DNA of 64,000 nt from Niveispirillum irakense DSM 11586 (GTDB lineage: Bacteria > Pseudomonadota > Alphaproteobacteria > Azospirillales > Azospirillaceae). Positions 43,871-51,356 of the stretch are shown in pieces. The stretch spans positions 496,001-560,000 of the forward strand of contig NZ_AUCG01000016.1 of NCBI RefSeq assembly GCF_000429645.1, given 5' to 3'. Position 1 is the first letter of the stretch, and the number at the start of each line of letters is the position of its first letter. The position numbers were made by a program, and so were the translations under genes. The notes under the pieces were generated by a model. That model was not told the origin of the DNA. It saw only the letters and a program-made list of their open reading frames with translations, and did not search any database.

Positions 43871-44036
43871 TTAGAGTTTGCCAGATTTAGGTTGGATCAA
43901 CCTCCACCGTCACCCCGGCGAAGGCCGGGGTCCAGTTTCGTAGAGCGAGGAGCCCCTGATTCTGGACCCCGGCCTTCGCCGGGGTGACGGTGGTAAGAAT
44001 CATGTCTGATTCCATTTAAACCTGACGAACTCTAAA
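43871..44036. repeat. Palindromic repeat, family member B
   Basis: A perfect 32-base inverted repeat (43904-43935 and 43962-43993) has a 26-base loop. Outer arms about 30 bases long are imperfect inverse copies (left TTAGAGTTTGCCAGATTTAG, right ending TTTAAACCTGACGAACTCTAA). Total 166 bases. The left part aligns with member A over about 49 bases with roughly 39 identities by eye. It lies between the FlgC-like gene and fbpB, which converge. The form is MITE-like. Confidence 0.85.
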
Positions 44037-44075
44037 GCCGGGTGCGTTTCCGGTTAAACGCGCCCGGCTCTGGCC

Positions 44076-45809
44076 TTATTGGTCATTGCTGCTGCCGGGC
44101 CGGCTTTTGGTGATGGCGCGCGACAGCATCACCACGGGGATGATCCCGACCAGCACAATGGCAATCGCCGAGGTGCTGGCCTCTGTCAGTCTTTCATCAC
44201 TGGCCAGCGTATAGACGCGCACGGCCAGCGTGTCGAAATTGAACGGCCGGACAATCATGGTCGCCGGCAGTTCTTTCATCACATCAACAAAAACCAGCAG
44301 GCCCGCCGTCAGCAGGCTGCCTTTCATGATCGGCACATGCACCTTTGCCAGGGTGCGCCCCGCCGTCTGGCCCAGGATACGGGCGGCATGGTCCATGGTT
44401 GGCCTGATCTTGGACAGGCTGGCCTCCACCGTGTTGAAGGAGACGGCCAGGAAACGCACCAGATAGGCATAGACAATGGCGGCGATGGTGCCGGACAGCA
44501 GCAAACCGGTGGAGACACCGAACTGCGCCCGCATGAAACCATCCACCGCATTATCGAAGCGGGCGGCCGGGATCAGGATGCCCACCGCAATGACGCTGCC
44601 CGGCACGGCATAGCCCATGGCCGCCACACGCGCCGCGCCGCGTAGAAGCGGGGTCGGGCGCAGGCGCAGCCCATAGGCGACCAGACAGGCAAGCCCCACC
44701 GCCAGCAGCGCGGTGATGCCCGCCAGGGTGAAGCTGTTGCGGGCCAGACGCAGGAATGTGTCACCAAACAGCGCATCACCGCCGCCCCATGCCAGGTGGA
44801 ACAGGATGGCCAGCGGGATCAGAAAGCCCAGCGCCAGCGGCAGCAGGCAGGCCACCAGGGCTGAAAAAGCCCTGAAGCCCGTCAAGCGATAGGAGGGTAG
44901 GACGCGGTAGCGACCGGTAGCATGGAAATAGCGCGCACGCCCGCGGCTATAGCGCTCCATCACCACCAACCCGGTGACGAACAGCAATAGAACCGAGGCA
45001 AGTTGCGCCGCCGCCACCGGTTCCCCCAGGGCAAACCACGTGCGGTAGATACCGGTCGTGAACGTATCGACGGCGAAATATTGCACGGTGCCGAAATCGG
45101 CCAGCACCTCCATCATCGCCAGCGCCAGACCGGCAGCAATGGCGGGGCGGGCCAGCGGCAGGGCGACACGGATGAAGCTGCGCCAAGCGCCCGCCCCCAA
45201 GGTGCGGGCCACTTCCAGCGCACAGACCGACTGTTCCAGAAAGGCCGCCCGCGCGAGCAGATAGACGTAGGGGTACAGCACGAAGGTCAGCACCGCCACC
45301 GCACCTCCCAGCGACCGGATATTCGGGAACCAGTAATCATCCCTCGTCCAGCCGAAAAAGGCGCGCAACCCGCTTTGCAGCGGGCCGACATATTGCAGCA
45401 GATCGGTATAGGTATAGGCCATCACATAGGCTGGCATCGCCATGGGCAGCAAAAGCGCCCATTCCAGCCAGCGCTGGCCGGGAAAACGGCACATGGTCAC
45501 CAGCCACGCCGTGCCCACCCCGACAACCAGCACCCCCATAGCAACCCCACCGGCCAGCATCAGGGTGTTGGTGATGTAGGTCGGCAGGACCGTTGCCGCC
45601 AGATGATCCCAGACCCCATTGCTGGGCACCAGGACGCGGCTGGCCACGATCAAAACCGGAAGGGCCACCATCAGCGCAATGGCCAACAGCAACAGGGTCC
45701 AGCCGGAGGGCAGAGCCGACCGCCATCGCGCGCCCAGAGCGGGACCGACAGGCGAAGGTAATGGCGTGGCCACGGGCGGAACGGGGCTATGCAGCGGTTG
45801 GTCGGTCAT
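44076..45809 (-). CDS. fbpB: Ferric-iron ABC transporter permease
   Basis: This 577-residue protein is a fused double permease with about 12 membrane helices, typical of FbpB/SfuB/HitB. The two coupling-loop motifs are EVARTLGAGAWRSFIRVALPLARPAIAAG and DHAARILGQTAGRTLAKVHVPIMKGSLL. With a periplasmic FbpA and an FbpC ATPase it imports ferric iron. ATG 45809 is chosen; a TTG at 45845 would place the N-terminus over the operator. No ATPase gene is adjacent. A perfect iron-type box lies 20 bases upstream. Confidence 0.92.
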   Translation of the reverse strand: MTDQPLHSPVPPVATPLPSPVGPALGARWRSALPSGWTLLLLAIALMVALPVLIVASRVLVPSNGVWDHLAATVLPTYITNTLMLAGGVAMGVLVVGVGTAWLVTMCRFPGQRWLEWALLLPMAMPAYVMAYTYTDLLQYVGPLQSGLRAFFGWTRDDYWFPNIRSLGGAVAVLTFVLYPYVYLLARAAFLEQSVCALEVARTLGAGAWRSFIRVALPLARPAIAAGLALAMMEVLADFGTVQYFAVDTFTTGIYRTWFALGEPVAAAQLASVLLLFVTGLVVMERYSRGRARYFHATGRYRVLPSYRLTGFRAFSALVACLLPLALGFLIPLAILFHLAWGGGDALFGDTFLRLARNSFTLAGITALLAVGLACLVAYGLRLRPTPLLRGAARVAAMGYAVPGSVIAVGILIPAARFDNAVDGFMRAQFGVSTGLLLSGTIAAIVYAYLVRFLAVSFNTVEASLSKIRPTMDHAARILGQTAGRTLAKVHVPIMKGSLLTAGLLVFVDVMKELPATMIVRPFNFDTLAVRVYTLASDERLTEASTSAIAIVLVGIIPVVMLSRAITKSRPGSSNDQ

Positions 45810-45828
45810 GACCAGACTTGTCCCACCC

Positions 45829-45845
45829 TTGCGAACCGCTCGCAA
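45829..45845. promoter_or_regulatory. Candidate Fur-type box, site 3 (fbpB)
   Basis: TTGCGAACCGCTCGCAA is a perfect 6-5-6 inverted repeat 20 bases before the fbpB start codon. It matches the box at fbpA (16863) in 15 of 17 positions. It is the best of the three copies. Confidence 0.7.
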
Positions 45846-45941
45846 TCGAATTCAGCCACAAGGCTTCTTTGGGCTGCCCGTACCGGCCCGCATGATCATC
45901 CATCTTGAAAGAAACGCGGGATCGTCCCACAGGCCGCGCCA

Positions 45942-46310
45942 TCATTCCCCAGGACCAGGGCCCAGCGGCTCACGCCCCCGTGTGGCCTGGGGCATCAGTT
46001 CCACGATGGTGAGACCCAGCCTTCCATCCACGACCACGAGTTCCCCCCGCGCCACCATACGGTCATTAACGAACACGTCCACCGGCTCGCCGACCGCGCG
46101 CTCCAGGTCCACAATATCACCGGGGCCCAACCGCAGAAGCTGGCTGATCCGCAGCCGGCGTCGGCCGAGACGCACCGACACCTGCACCGGCACCTGCAGC
46201 ACGCTGGTGCGATCAAGATCATCGCCGGCAAGCAGGTCTGTCATCGGGCCGAACCATCCGCGCTGGAAAATACGATCAAGCCGGGCGCGAGGCCCCTGCC
46301 ATCCATCCAT
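45942..46310 (-). CDS. FliN-like SpoA-domain protein
   Basis: This 122-residue protein has the SpoA domain of flagellar switch and type III export C-ring proteins: VPVQVSVRLGRRRLRISQLLRLGPGDIVDLERAVGEPVDVFVNDRMVARGELVVVDGRLGLTIVEL. The N-terminal part is short. Start uncertain: ATG 46310 (MDGWQGP) or 46244 (MTDLL). It lies alone, downstream of a terminator, so it has its own promoter. It may be the true FliN or a paralogue. Confidence 0.85.
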   Translation of the reverse strand: MDGWQGPRARLDRIFQRGWFGPMTDLLAGDDLDRTSVLQVPVQVSVRLGRRRLRISQLLRLGPGDIVDLERAVGEPVDVFVNDRMVARGELVVVDGRLGLTIVELMPQATRGREPLGPGPGE

Positions 46311-46365
46311 TATAGCGGCATCCGCCCGGCCAGGGAAAGCGTGGCGGCAAAGCCAAACCGGATAT

Positions 46366-46400
46366 GAAAAAGGCTTGGCCCGCATCCGCAGGCCAAGCCT
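46366..46400 (-). terminator. Terminator of the small secreted protein gene
   Basis: On the minus strand AGGCTTGGCC, loop TGCGGATGCG, GGCCAAGCCT then TTTTT. Confidence 0.85.
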
Positions 46401-46423
46401 TTATTCAAGCCATCGCGATGGGC

Positions 46424-46732
46424 TTACTGCGTTGCGGTCGCGGTGGAAGTGGATGTGGAGGTAGAGGTGGTGGGCGGGCCGCCGCCTTCCTCATCATCCC
46501 CGCCGGCAGCGGCGACGGCGATGATCCCGGCTGCCGCAACCACACCGACGGCGGCCAAGGGCACCAACGACCCGGCCGCAGCACCAACGGCGCCACCGCC
46601 CGCCGCACCGCCCGTCACGGTGGGCTGCGGCGCGGCATCCGGGGGCTGTGTCGCCCCTTGTTGCGCAAAAGCCGGCAGCGCAGTGCCGGCGGCGAGCATG
46701 ACCGCCAAAGCGGCAGAAACGGAACGGCGCAT
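46424..46732 (-). CDS. Small secreted protein with Gly/Ala helix and Thr/Ser tail
   Basis: This 102-residue protein has a signal peptide (RRSVSAALAVMLAAGTALPAFAQ). A Pro/Gln stretch and a Gly/Ala-rich hydrophobic helix (SLVPLAAVGVVAAAGIIAVAAAGG) follow, then an acidic patch and a TSTSTSTSTATATQ tail. ATG 46732 follows GGGGA. No family recognised. The repeated Thr-Ser codons are a possible slippage site. Confidence 0.65.
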   Translation of the reverse strand: MRRSVSAALAVMLAAGTALPAFAQQGATQPPDAAPQPTVTGGAAGGGAVGAAAGSLVPLAAVGVVAAAGIIAVAAAGGDDEEGGGPPTTSTSTSTSTATATQ

Positions 46733-47047
46733 GATATTCCCCATCCGATGTGAATGTCGGCCTTTGATCCCGAAAGGTGCCACAGGATAACGCGCAGGAC
46801 CTGTGATCGGACGGGGACAACGCCGTGTCATCGTGCTTAACACCATGGAAAAGCGGGCATTCCTCCAGACGGGCAAACCTACCGCTAATGCGCCGATCAC
46901 ACCGGACCTCTTCACCTATCCATCGTATTTGACATTAATCTGGTCTGTTTTTCTGCCTACCAATGCAGAGGCGGGCTGGTTGCACCGGCCCGGCGGGGTT
47001 GTTAAGACTGGGGTCGGGAACAGGCTTGGCTCAGCCGGCGGGGGACC
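46733..47047. other. Intergenic region between divergent genes
   Basis: About 315 bases hold the promoters of the small secreted protein and rodZ. A -35-like TTGACA lies at 46929-46934 on the plus strand, with no good -10 at the right distance. Nothing else stands out. Confidence 0.4.
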
Positions 47048-48235
47048 ATGGCAGATCATCACGGGCACCATCACGATATGCGCGACAGGATCGCAAAGGC
47101 GGGCGGCGGAGATCACCCTCCGCAGGTAACACCCGACGGGCCCCGCCATGTCGGCGAATTGCTGCGCCAGCAGCGCGAGGCGCTGGGCTATCCACTGCCA
47201 GCCCTGGCAACCAACCTGCGCATCCGCCAATCCTATCTTGAAGCGATTGAACAGGGCCGCTGGACCGATCTGCCGGGTGCTGCCTACAGCACCGGCTTTT
47301 TGCGGTCCTATGCGCAGATCGTGGGGCTGGACCCGTCCGACGTGCTTGCCCGCTACAAGCTGGAATCGGCCGGTTACAAGGCGGACCCCGAGCTTTACTT
47401 CCCCGAACCGGTGAATGAAAGCCGGGTGCCGGGCGGGGCTATCCTGCTGATCGCCGGCCTGCTGGCTGTGCTGGTCTATGGCGGCTGGTATGTTCTGTCC
47501 GCGTCCGACCGGTCAGTGGGCGACACGGTGGCCGATCTGCCGGACCGGCTGTCCAAGCTGATTTATGGCGACCAGATCACCGAGCCGGAACCGCCGCCCA
47601 TCCGCGTGCTGGACCCGGCACAGGTGGAGGCCCTCTCCACCCCGCAGACGGCAACCCCGGCCCCGCCACCGCCCGATACGGTTGACAAGGCGGTCGATAA
47701 AGCCGCCATCGCGGCCGATACGGCACCAAGCGATGCGCCGCCGCCCGCCACCGACACATCCCGTCCCAACGGGGAAGAAGAAAGCGAAGTGCCGCAACTG
47801 CCCGATCTGGGCCAGGGGGCGGCACCGGTGGCTGAGCCCGCGACACCGGAAGCCGAACCCGTGGTGCGTCCGGAAGGCACACCACCCCCGCCGCCACCCT
47901 CCGGTGAAGATGCGCCCCCGCCCCTGCGATCCGCCGACATCCCCCCCAGCGGGCGGGTGTTTGGTGTCGCCGAAGGACCGGTGCGGGTAACCTTGCGCGC
48001 CTCGGAAGATAGCTGGGTGGAGGTGAGGGATGGCAAGGGTACGCTGTGGGCATCGCGCGTCCTGCGCCGGGGTGATCTGTTCCGCGCGCCCGACGTGCCG
48101 GGGCTGGTGCTGAATACAGGCAATGCCGGCGGTCTGCTGGTGACCCTGGATGGGCGCGACATGGCACCGCTGGGGGCAAAATCCCAGGTGCTGCGCAGTA
48201 TCGACATCACGCCCGATGCCCTGGCTGCGCGCTGA
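47048..48235 (+). CDS. rodZ: RodZ-like membrane helix-turn-helix protein
   Basis: The 395-residue protein starts with a His-rich segment (HHGHHH) and a helix-turn-helix domain of the RodZ type (VGELLRQQREALGYPLPALATNLRIRQSYLEAIEQGRWTDLPGAAYSTGFLRSYAQIVGLDP). One membrane helix follows (GGAILLIAGLLAVLVYGGWYVL), then a long Pro/Ala/Asp-rich periplasmic linker and a C-terminal DUF4115 beta domain (RASEDSWVEVRDGKGTLWASRVLRRGD). RodZ links MreB to the cell-wall elongation machine. It precedes ispG as in many relatives. Confidence 0.92.
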   Translation: MADHHGHHHDMRDRIAKAGGGDHPPQVTPDGPRHVGELLRQQREALGYPLPALATNLRIRQSYLEAIEQGRWTDLPGAAYSTGFLRSYAQIVGLDPSDVLARYKLESAGYKADPELYFPEPVNESRVPGGAILLIAGLLAVLVYGGWYVLSASDRSVGDTVADLPDRLSKLIYGDQITEPEPPPIRVLDPAQVEALSTPQTATPAPPPPDTVDKAVDKAAIAADTAPSDAPPPATDTSRPNGEEESEVPQLPDLGQGAAPVAEPATPEAEPVVRPEGTPPPPPPSGEDAPPPLRSADIPPSGRVFGVAEGPVRVTLRASEDSWVEVRDGKGTLWASRVLRRGDLFRAPDVPGLVLNTGNAGGLLVTLDGRDMAPLGAKSQVLRSIDITPDALAAR

Positions 48236-48320
48236 GACGCCCTGATCCGATAAGGGCGGCCCCGTAAAACCTGCCTTGTGCTATAGAAGGGGGGCGGGCC
48301 TGCGCGGCCTGCCTCTTGCC

Positions 48321-48336
48321 TTATCGGCGCCGATAA
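48321..48336. promoter_or_regulatory. Perfect palindrome before ispG
   Basis: TTATCGGCGCCGATAA is a perfect 16-base palindrome 40 bases before the ispG start codon. A half-site CCGATAA also lies at 48247-48253. It could be a repressor site in the ispG leader. I do not recognise the regulator. Confidence 0.5.
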
Positions 48337-48376
48337 CCGATCTGGTCACTGAACCATCCCGTACAGGCTTGCCATC

Positions 48377-49510
48377 ATGACTGCCGACCCCGCCGCCCAT
48401 CGCCCCTGGCGCCAGATTCTGCGCCGCCCCTCCCGTCAGATCCGGGTTGGATCGGTGCTGGTGGGTGGCGATGCGCCGATCACCGTGCAGACCATGACCA
48501 ATACGGTCACCGCCGATGCCAAGGCCACGATCGAACAGATTCGCCGGGCGGAAGAAGCCGGGGCCGATATTGTCCGCGTCTCCTGCCCGGATGAGGAAAG
48601 CACGGCGGCGCTGAAGGAGATTGTCGCTGCTGCCCGCGTGCCCATCGTGGCCGATATCCATTTCCATTACCGCCGCGCCATCGAGGCGGCGGAGGCGGGT
48701 GCCGCCTGCCTGCGCATCAATCCCGGCAATATCGGCAGCCATGAGCGGGTGCGCGAGGTTGTCCAGGCCGCCAAGGACCATGGCTGCTCCATGCGCATCG
48801 GCGTCAATGCCGGCAGCCTGGAGCGGGAATTGCTGGAACGCTATGGCGAGCCCTGCCCCGACGCGCTGGTGGAAAGCGCCCTGACCCACGCCAAAATCCT
48901 GGAAGATCATGATTTCCGGGAGTTCAAGATTTCCGTGAAAGCATCGGAAGTCTTCATGGCGGTCGCCGCCTATCAGGGGCTGGCAGAGGCCTGCGACTAT
49001 CCTTTGCATATCGGCATCACCGAAGCGGGCGGCCTGCGCGCCGGCACGGTGAAAAGCTCCATCGGGCTGGGCATGCTGCTCTGGTCCGGGATCGGCGACA
49101 CGATCCGCGTCTCGCTTTCTGCCGATCCGGTGGAAGAGGTGAAGGTCGGGTACGAGATGCTGAAAAGCCTGGGCATGCGCCGCCGGGGTGTCACCGTCAT
49201 CTCCTGCCCCTCCTGCGCGCGCCAGCAGTTCGATGTCATCAAGACAGTGGAAGTGCTGGAGGAGCGGCTGGCCCATATCACCACGCCGCTGACCGTATCG
49301 GTCATCGGCTGTGTGGTGAACGGGCCGGGGGAAGCCACCATGACCGATATCGGCCTGACCGGTGGCGGCAAAAATACCCATCAGATTTACCTGGGGGGTG
49401 TTTCAGCCCATCGCCTGAAAGACCAGGGTATCGTCGATCATCTGGTGGAACTGGTGGAAGCCAAGGTGGCGGAAATCGAATCGGCCAAGGCTGCGACCGC
49501 GGCTGAATGA
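48377..49510 (+). CDS. ispG: 4-hydroxy-3-methylbut-2-enyl diphosphate synthase
   Basis: This 377-residue iron-sulfur enzyme (GcpE) of the non-mevalonate isoprenoid pathway reduces MEcPP to HMBPP. The 4Fe-4S ligands are the Cys in [12 protein letters not shown] and in [13 protein letters not shown]. The N-terminal barrel is marked by [19 protein letters not shown] and [18 protein letters not shown]. Full length. As in other alphaproteobacteria it follows rodZ, with a 141-base gap. Confidence 0.97.
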   Translation: MTADPAAHRPWRQILRRPSRQIRVGSVLVGGDAPITVQTMTNTVTADAKATIEQIRRAEEAGADIVRVSCPDEESTAALKEIVAAARVPIVADIHFHYRRAIEAAEAGAACLRINPGNIGSHERVREVVQAAKDHGCSMRIGVNAGSLERELLERYGEPCPDALVESALTHAKILEDHDFREFKISVKASEVFMAVAAYQGLAEACDYPLHIGITEAGGLRAGTVKSSIGLGMLLWSGIGDTIRVSLSADPVEEVKVGYEMLKSLGMRRRGVTVISCPSCARQQFDVIKTVEVLEERLAHITTPLTVSVIGCVVNGPGEATMTDIGLTGGGKNTHQIYLGGVSAHRLKDQGIVDHLVELVEAKVAEIESAKAATAAE

Positions 49511-49514
49511 TATT

Positions 49515-49532
49515 GGTCCCCCCGGGGGGACC
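49515..49532. terminator. Perfect palindrome after ispG
   Basis: GGTCCCCCC-GGGGGGACC, an 18-base perfect palindrome right after the ispG stop. It lacks a T run, so termination is uncertain. Confidence 0.4.
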
Positions 49533-49578
49533 TGTGGGGCCTGGGGATGTGCAGGCGGTGGTGAAGCGTCGCCGCCTG

Positions 49579-50031
49579 TCAGCTCACCAGCAGGGAGAGG
49601 ATCAACGCCTCCTCCACCAGCGGCTCCCCAATCGCGACATTGGCAATCTCGACCAGCCGTTGCTTCAGATTTTCCACCTGCTCCGGGCCTGACCGGTAAT
49701 TGACCAGATCTTCCTGGGGCAGCATCTCTGTCACCAAGCCGACGATACGCGGGCGGTAAGCGTTTACCGACTCGACCTCCGCCACCACCTTTTCCGACGC
49801 GCGGACCACCAGATCGACCTGCAGCCTGACATAGGAATAGGGGCGCCGCCCCGGCAGGGTCATCACGGGTAACTTAACGAAACGGATTTTCGGATCTTCT
49901 GGATTGCCACCGCCCGCAGCGCGGGACGGGAGAGCATGACCCAGCGCAGCCAGCGTCAGGCCGCCAGTCAGCAGGCGCAGAAAGCCGCGGCGATTCTCTC
50001 CGCCAACCGGCATTTCCCAACTGTCGCTCAT
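49579..50031 (-). CDS. FliL-like protein with Tat-type signal
   Basis: This 150-residue protein has an N-terminal twin-arginine signal (ENRRGFLRLLTGGLTLAALGHALPSRAAG). A FliL-type domain follows (IRFVKLPVMTLPGRRPYSYVRLQVDLVVRASEKVVAEVESVNAYRPRIVGLVTEML). FliL supports the flagellar stator; canonical FliL keeps a membrane helix, whereas here the helix looks like a Tat signal, so the mature protein may be soluble. Isolated from flagellar operons. Confidence 0.75.
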   Translation of the reverse strand: MSDSWEMPVGGENRRGFLRLLTGGLTLAALGHALPSRAAGGGNPEDPKIRFVKLPVMTLPGRRPYSYVRLQVDLVVRASEKVVAEVESVNAYRPRIVGLVTEMLPQEDLVNYRSGPEQVENLKQRLVEIANVAIGEPLVEEALILSLLVS

Positions 50032-50222
50032 GGCCTGCTTCCCACATCTGTATGACGCAGCCTGTTTTATGTACCAGACAATCCTAATGATTGGTTGCTG
50101 AACCGATCAGCTCCCCACTTTTTTCCATGCAATAGCGGCATGGCAGCCCAGGGCATTTCCATACGGATCAGTCCAGTTATTCCCATTGACGGGTTCGCGT
50201 ACCCGGCGCAGTTTTGCCACAA

Positions 50223-50239
50223 AACTGGACCGTCCAGTT
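50223..50239. promoter_or_regulatory. TetR-type operator of the efflux operon
   Basis: AACTGGACCGTCCAGTT is a perfect palindrome (8-1-8) 26 bases before the emrA start codon. An extra half-site GTCCAGTT lies at 50171-50178. Candidate hexamers TTGACG (50186) and TAATAT (50243) flank it, so a repressor bound here would block the promoter region. Confidence 0.7.
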
Positions 50240-50264
50240 CCGTAATATCATTCTGGGGTGTGTC

Positions 50265-51353
50265 ATGACCAAGAAAAGGCTGGGGCTTCTGCTGGCCATT
50301 CCCCTGCTGGCCGGGGCCGCCTATGGCGGGTGGAACTGGTGGCAGGTCGGACGCTTCATCGAGAGCACGGACAATGCCTATGTCGAGGCCGACATCATCC
50401 TGTTGAGCCCGCGCGTTGATGGGCATATCGCCCAGTTGCTGGCGGTGGAAAACCAAGTGGTGGCGGAGGGTGATGTGGTCGCCCGGCTGGATGACACCGA
50501 CTACAAGGCCAAGCGCGATCAGGCTTATGCCCGTCGTGATGCTGCCAGCGCCGCCATTGCCAATATCGACAGCCGGCTGGCGCTGGAAGAAACGCTGATC
50601 GCCCGTGCCGCCGCCAACGTCGCCTCGGCAGAAGCCGAACAGCAGCGCGCCGGGGCTGATGCCAAACGCTATGTGGCCCTGGCCGACCGTGATTTCGCCA
50701 GCCAGCAGAAACTGTCCACCACGAAGGCTGATGCCGCCAAGGCCGGTGCCGCGTTAAGGGCGGCCCAGGCCGCGCTGACGGCAGAACGCGAACAGGTGGA
50801 TGTGCTGCGCACCGAACGGGTCAGCGCCCAGGCCAATCTGGCCGAAGCTGAAGCCGCCCTGGCTTTGGCGGAGAACGAGTTGGAAAAGACCGTGCTGCGG
50901 GCCCCCCGGGCCGGGGTGATCGGCCGTAACAATGCCCGCGTCGGCCAGTATGTCCGCGCCGGCACGCAATTGATGGCGCTGGTCCCGGTACAGGACGCCT
51001 ATATCACCGCCAATTTCAAGGAAACCCAGATCAACCGGCTGCGCATCGGCCAGCCGGTGACCATCCATGTCGATGCCTATCCCGGCCTGGAAGTCACAGG
51101 TCGGGTGGCCAGCCTCTCGCCGGCATCGGGCGCCCAGTTCAGCCTGCTGCCACCGGAAAACGCGACCGGCAATTTCACCAAGATCGTGCAGCGCGTGCCC
51201 GTGCGCATCGCCCTGCCCGCCAAGGGCCCGATGGCCGGTCGGCTGCGGCCGGGCCTGTCGGTGGAAGCCCGTGTCGATACACGCCATGACGGCCAGGATC
51301 TGATCGGCATTGCCGGCCCCGGCGCCAACGACCCGCAGGTCGCGGAGCGCTGA
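50265..51353 (+). CDS. emrA: EmrA-like membrane fusion protein
   Basis: This 362-residue HlyD/EmrA-type adaptor has one membrane helix (RLGLLLAIPLLAGAAYGGWNWW). The biotinyl-lipoyl half-motif is STDNAYVEADIILLSPRVDGHIAQLLAVENQVVAEGDVVARLD. A long helical hairpin is followed by VLRAPRAGVIGRNNARVGQYVRAGTQLMALV and TANFKETQINRLRIGQPVTIHVDAYP. It joins the EmrB transporter to an outer-membrane channel. ATG 50265; the next gene follows three bases after its stop. Confidence 0.93.
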   Translation: MTKKRLGLLLAIPLLAGAAYGGWNWWQVGRFIESTDNAYVEADIILLSPRVDGHIAQLLAVENQVVAEGDVVARLDDTDYKAKRDQAYARRDAASAAIANIDSRLALEETLIARAAANVASAEAEQQRAGADAKRYVALADRDFASQQKLSTTKADAAKAGAALRAAQAALTAEREQVDVLRTERVSAQANLAEAEAALALAENELEKTVLRAPRAGVIGRNNARVGQYVRAGTQLMALVPVQDAYITANFKETQINRLRIGQPVTIHVDAYPGLEVTGRVASLSPASGAQFSLLPPENATGNFTKIVQRVPVRIALPAKGPMAGRLRPGLSVEARVDTRHDGQDLIGIAGPGANDPQVAER

Positions 51354-51356
51354 TCC

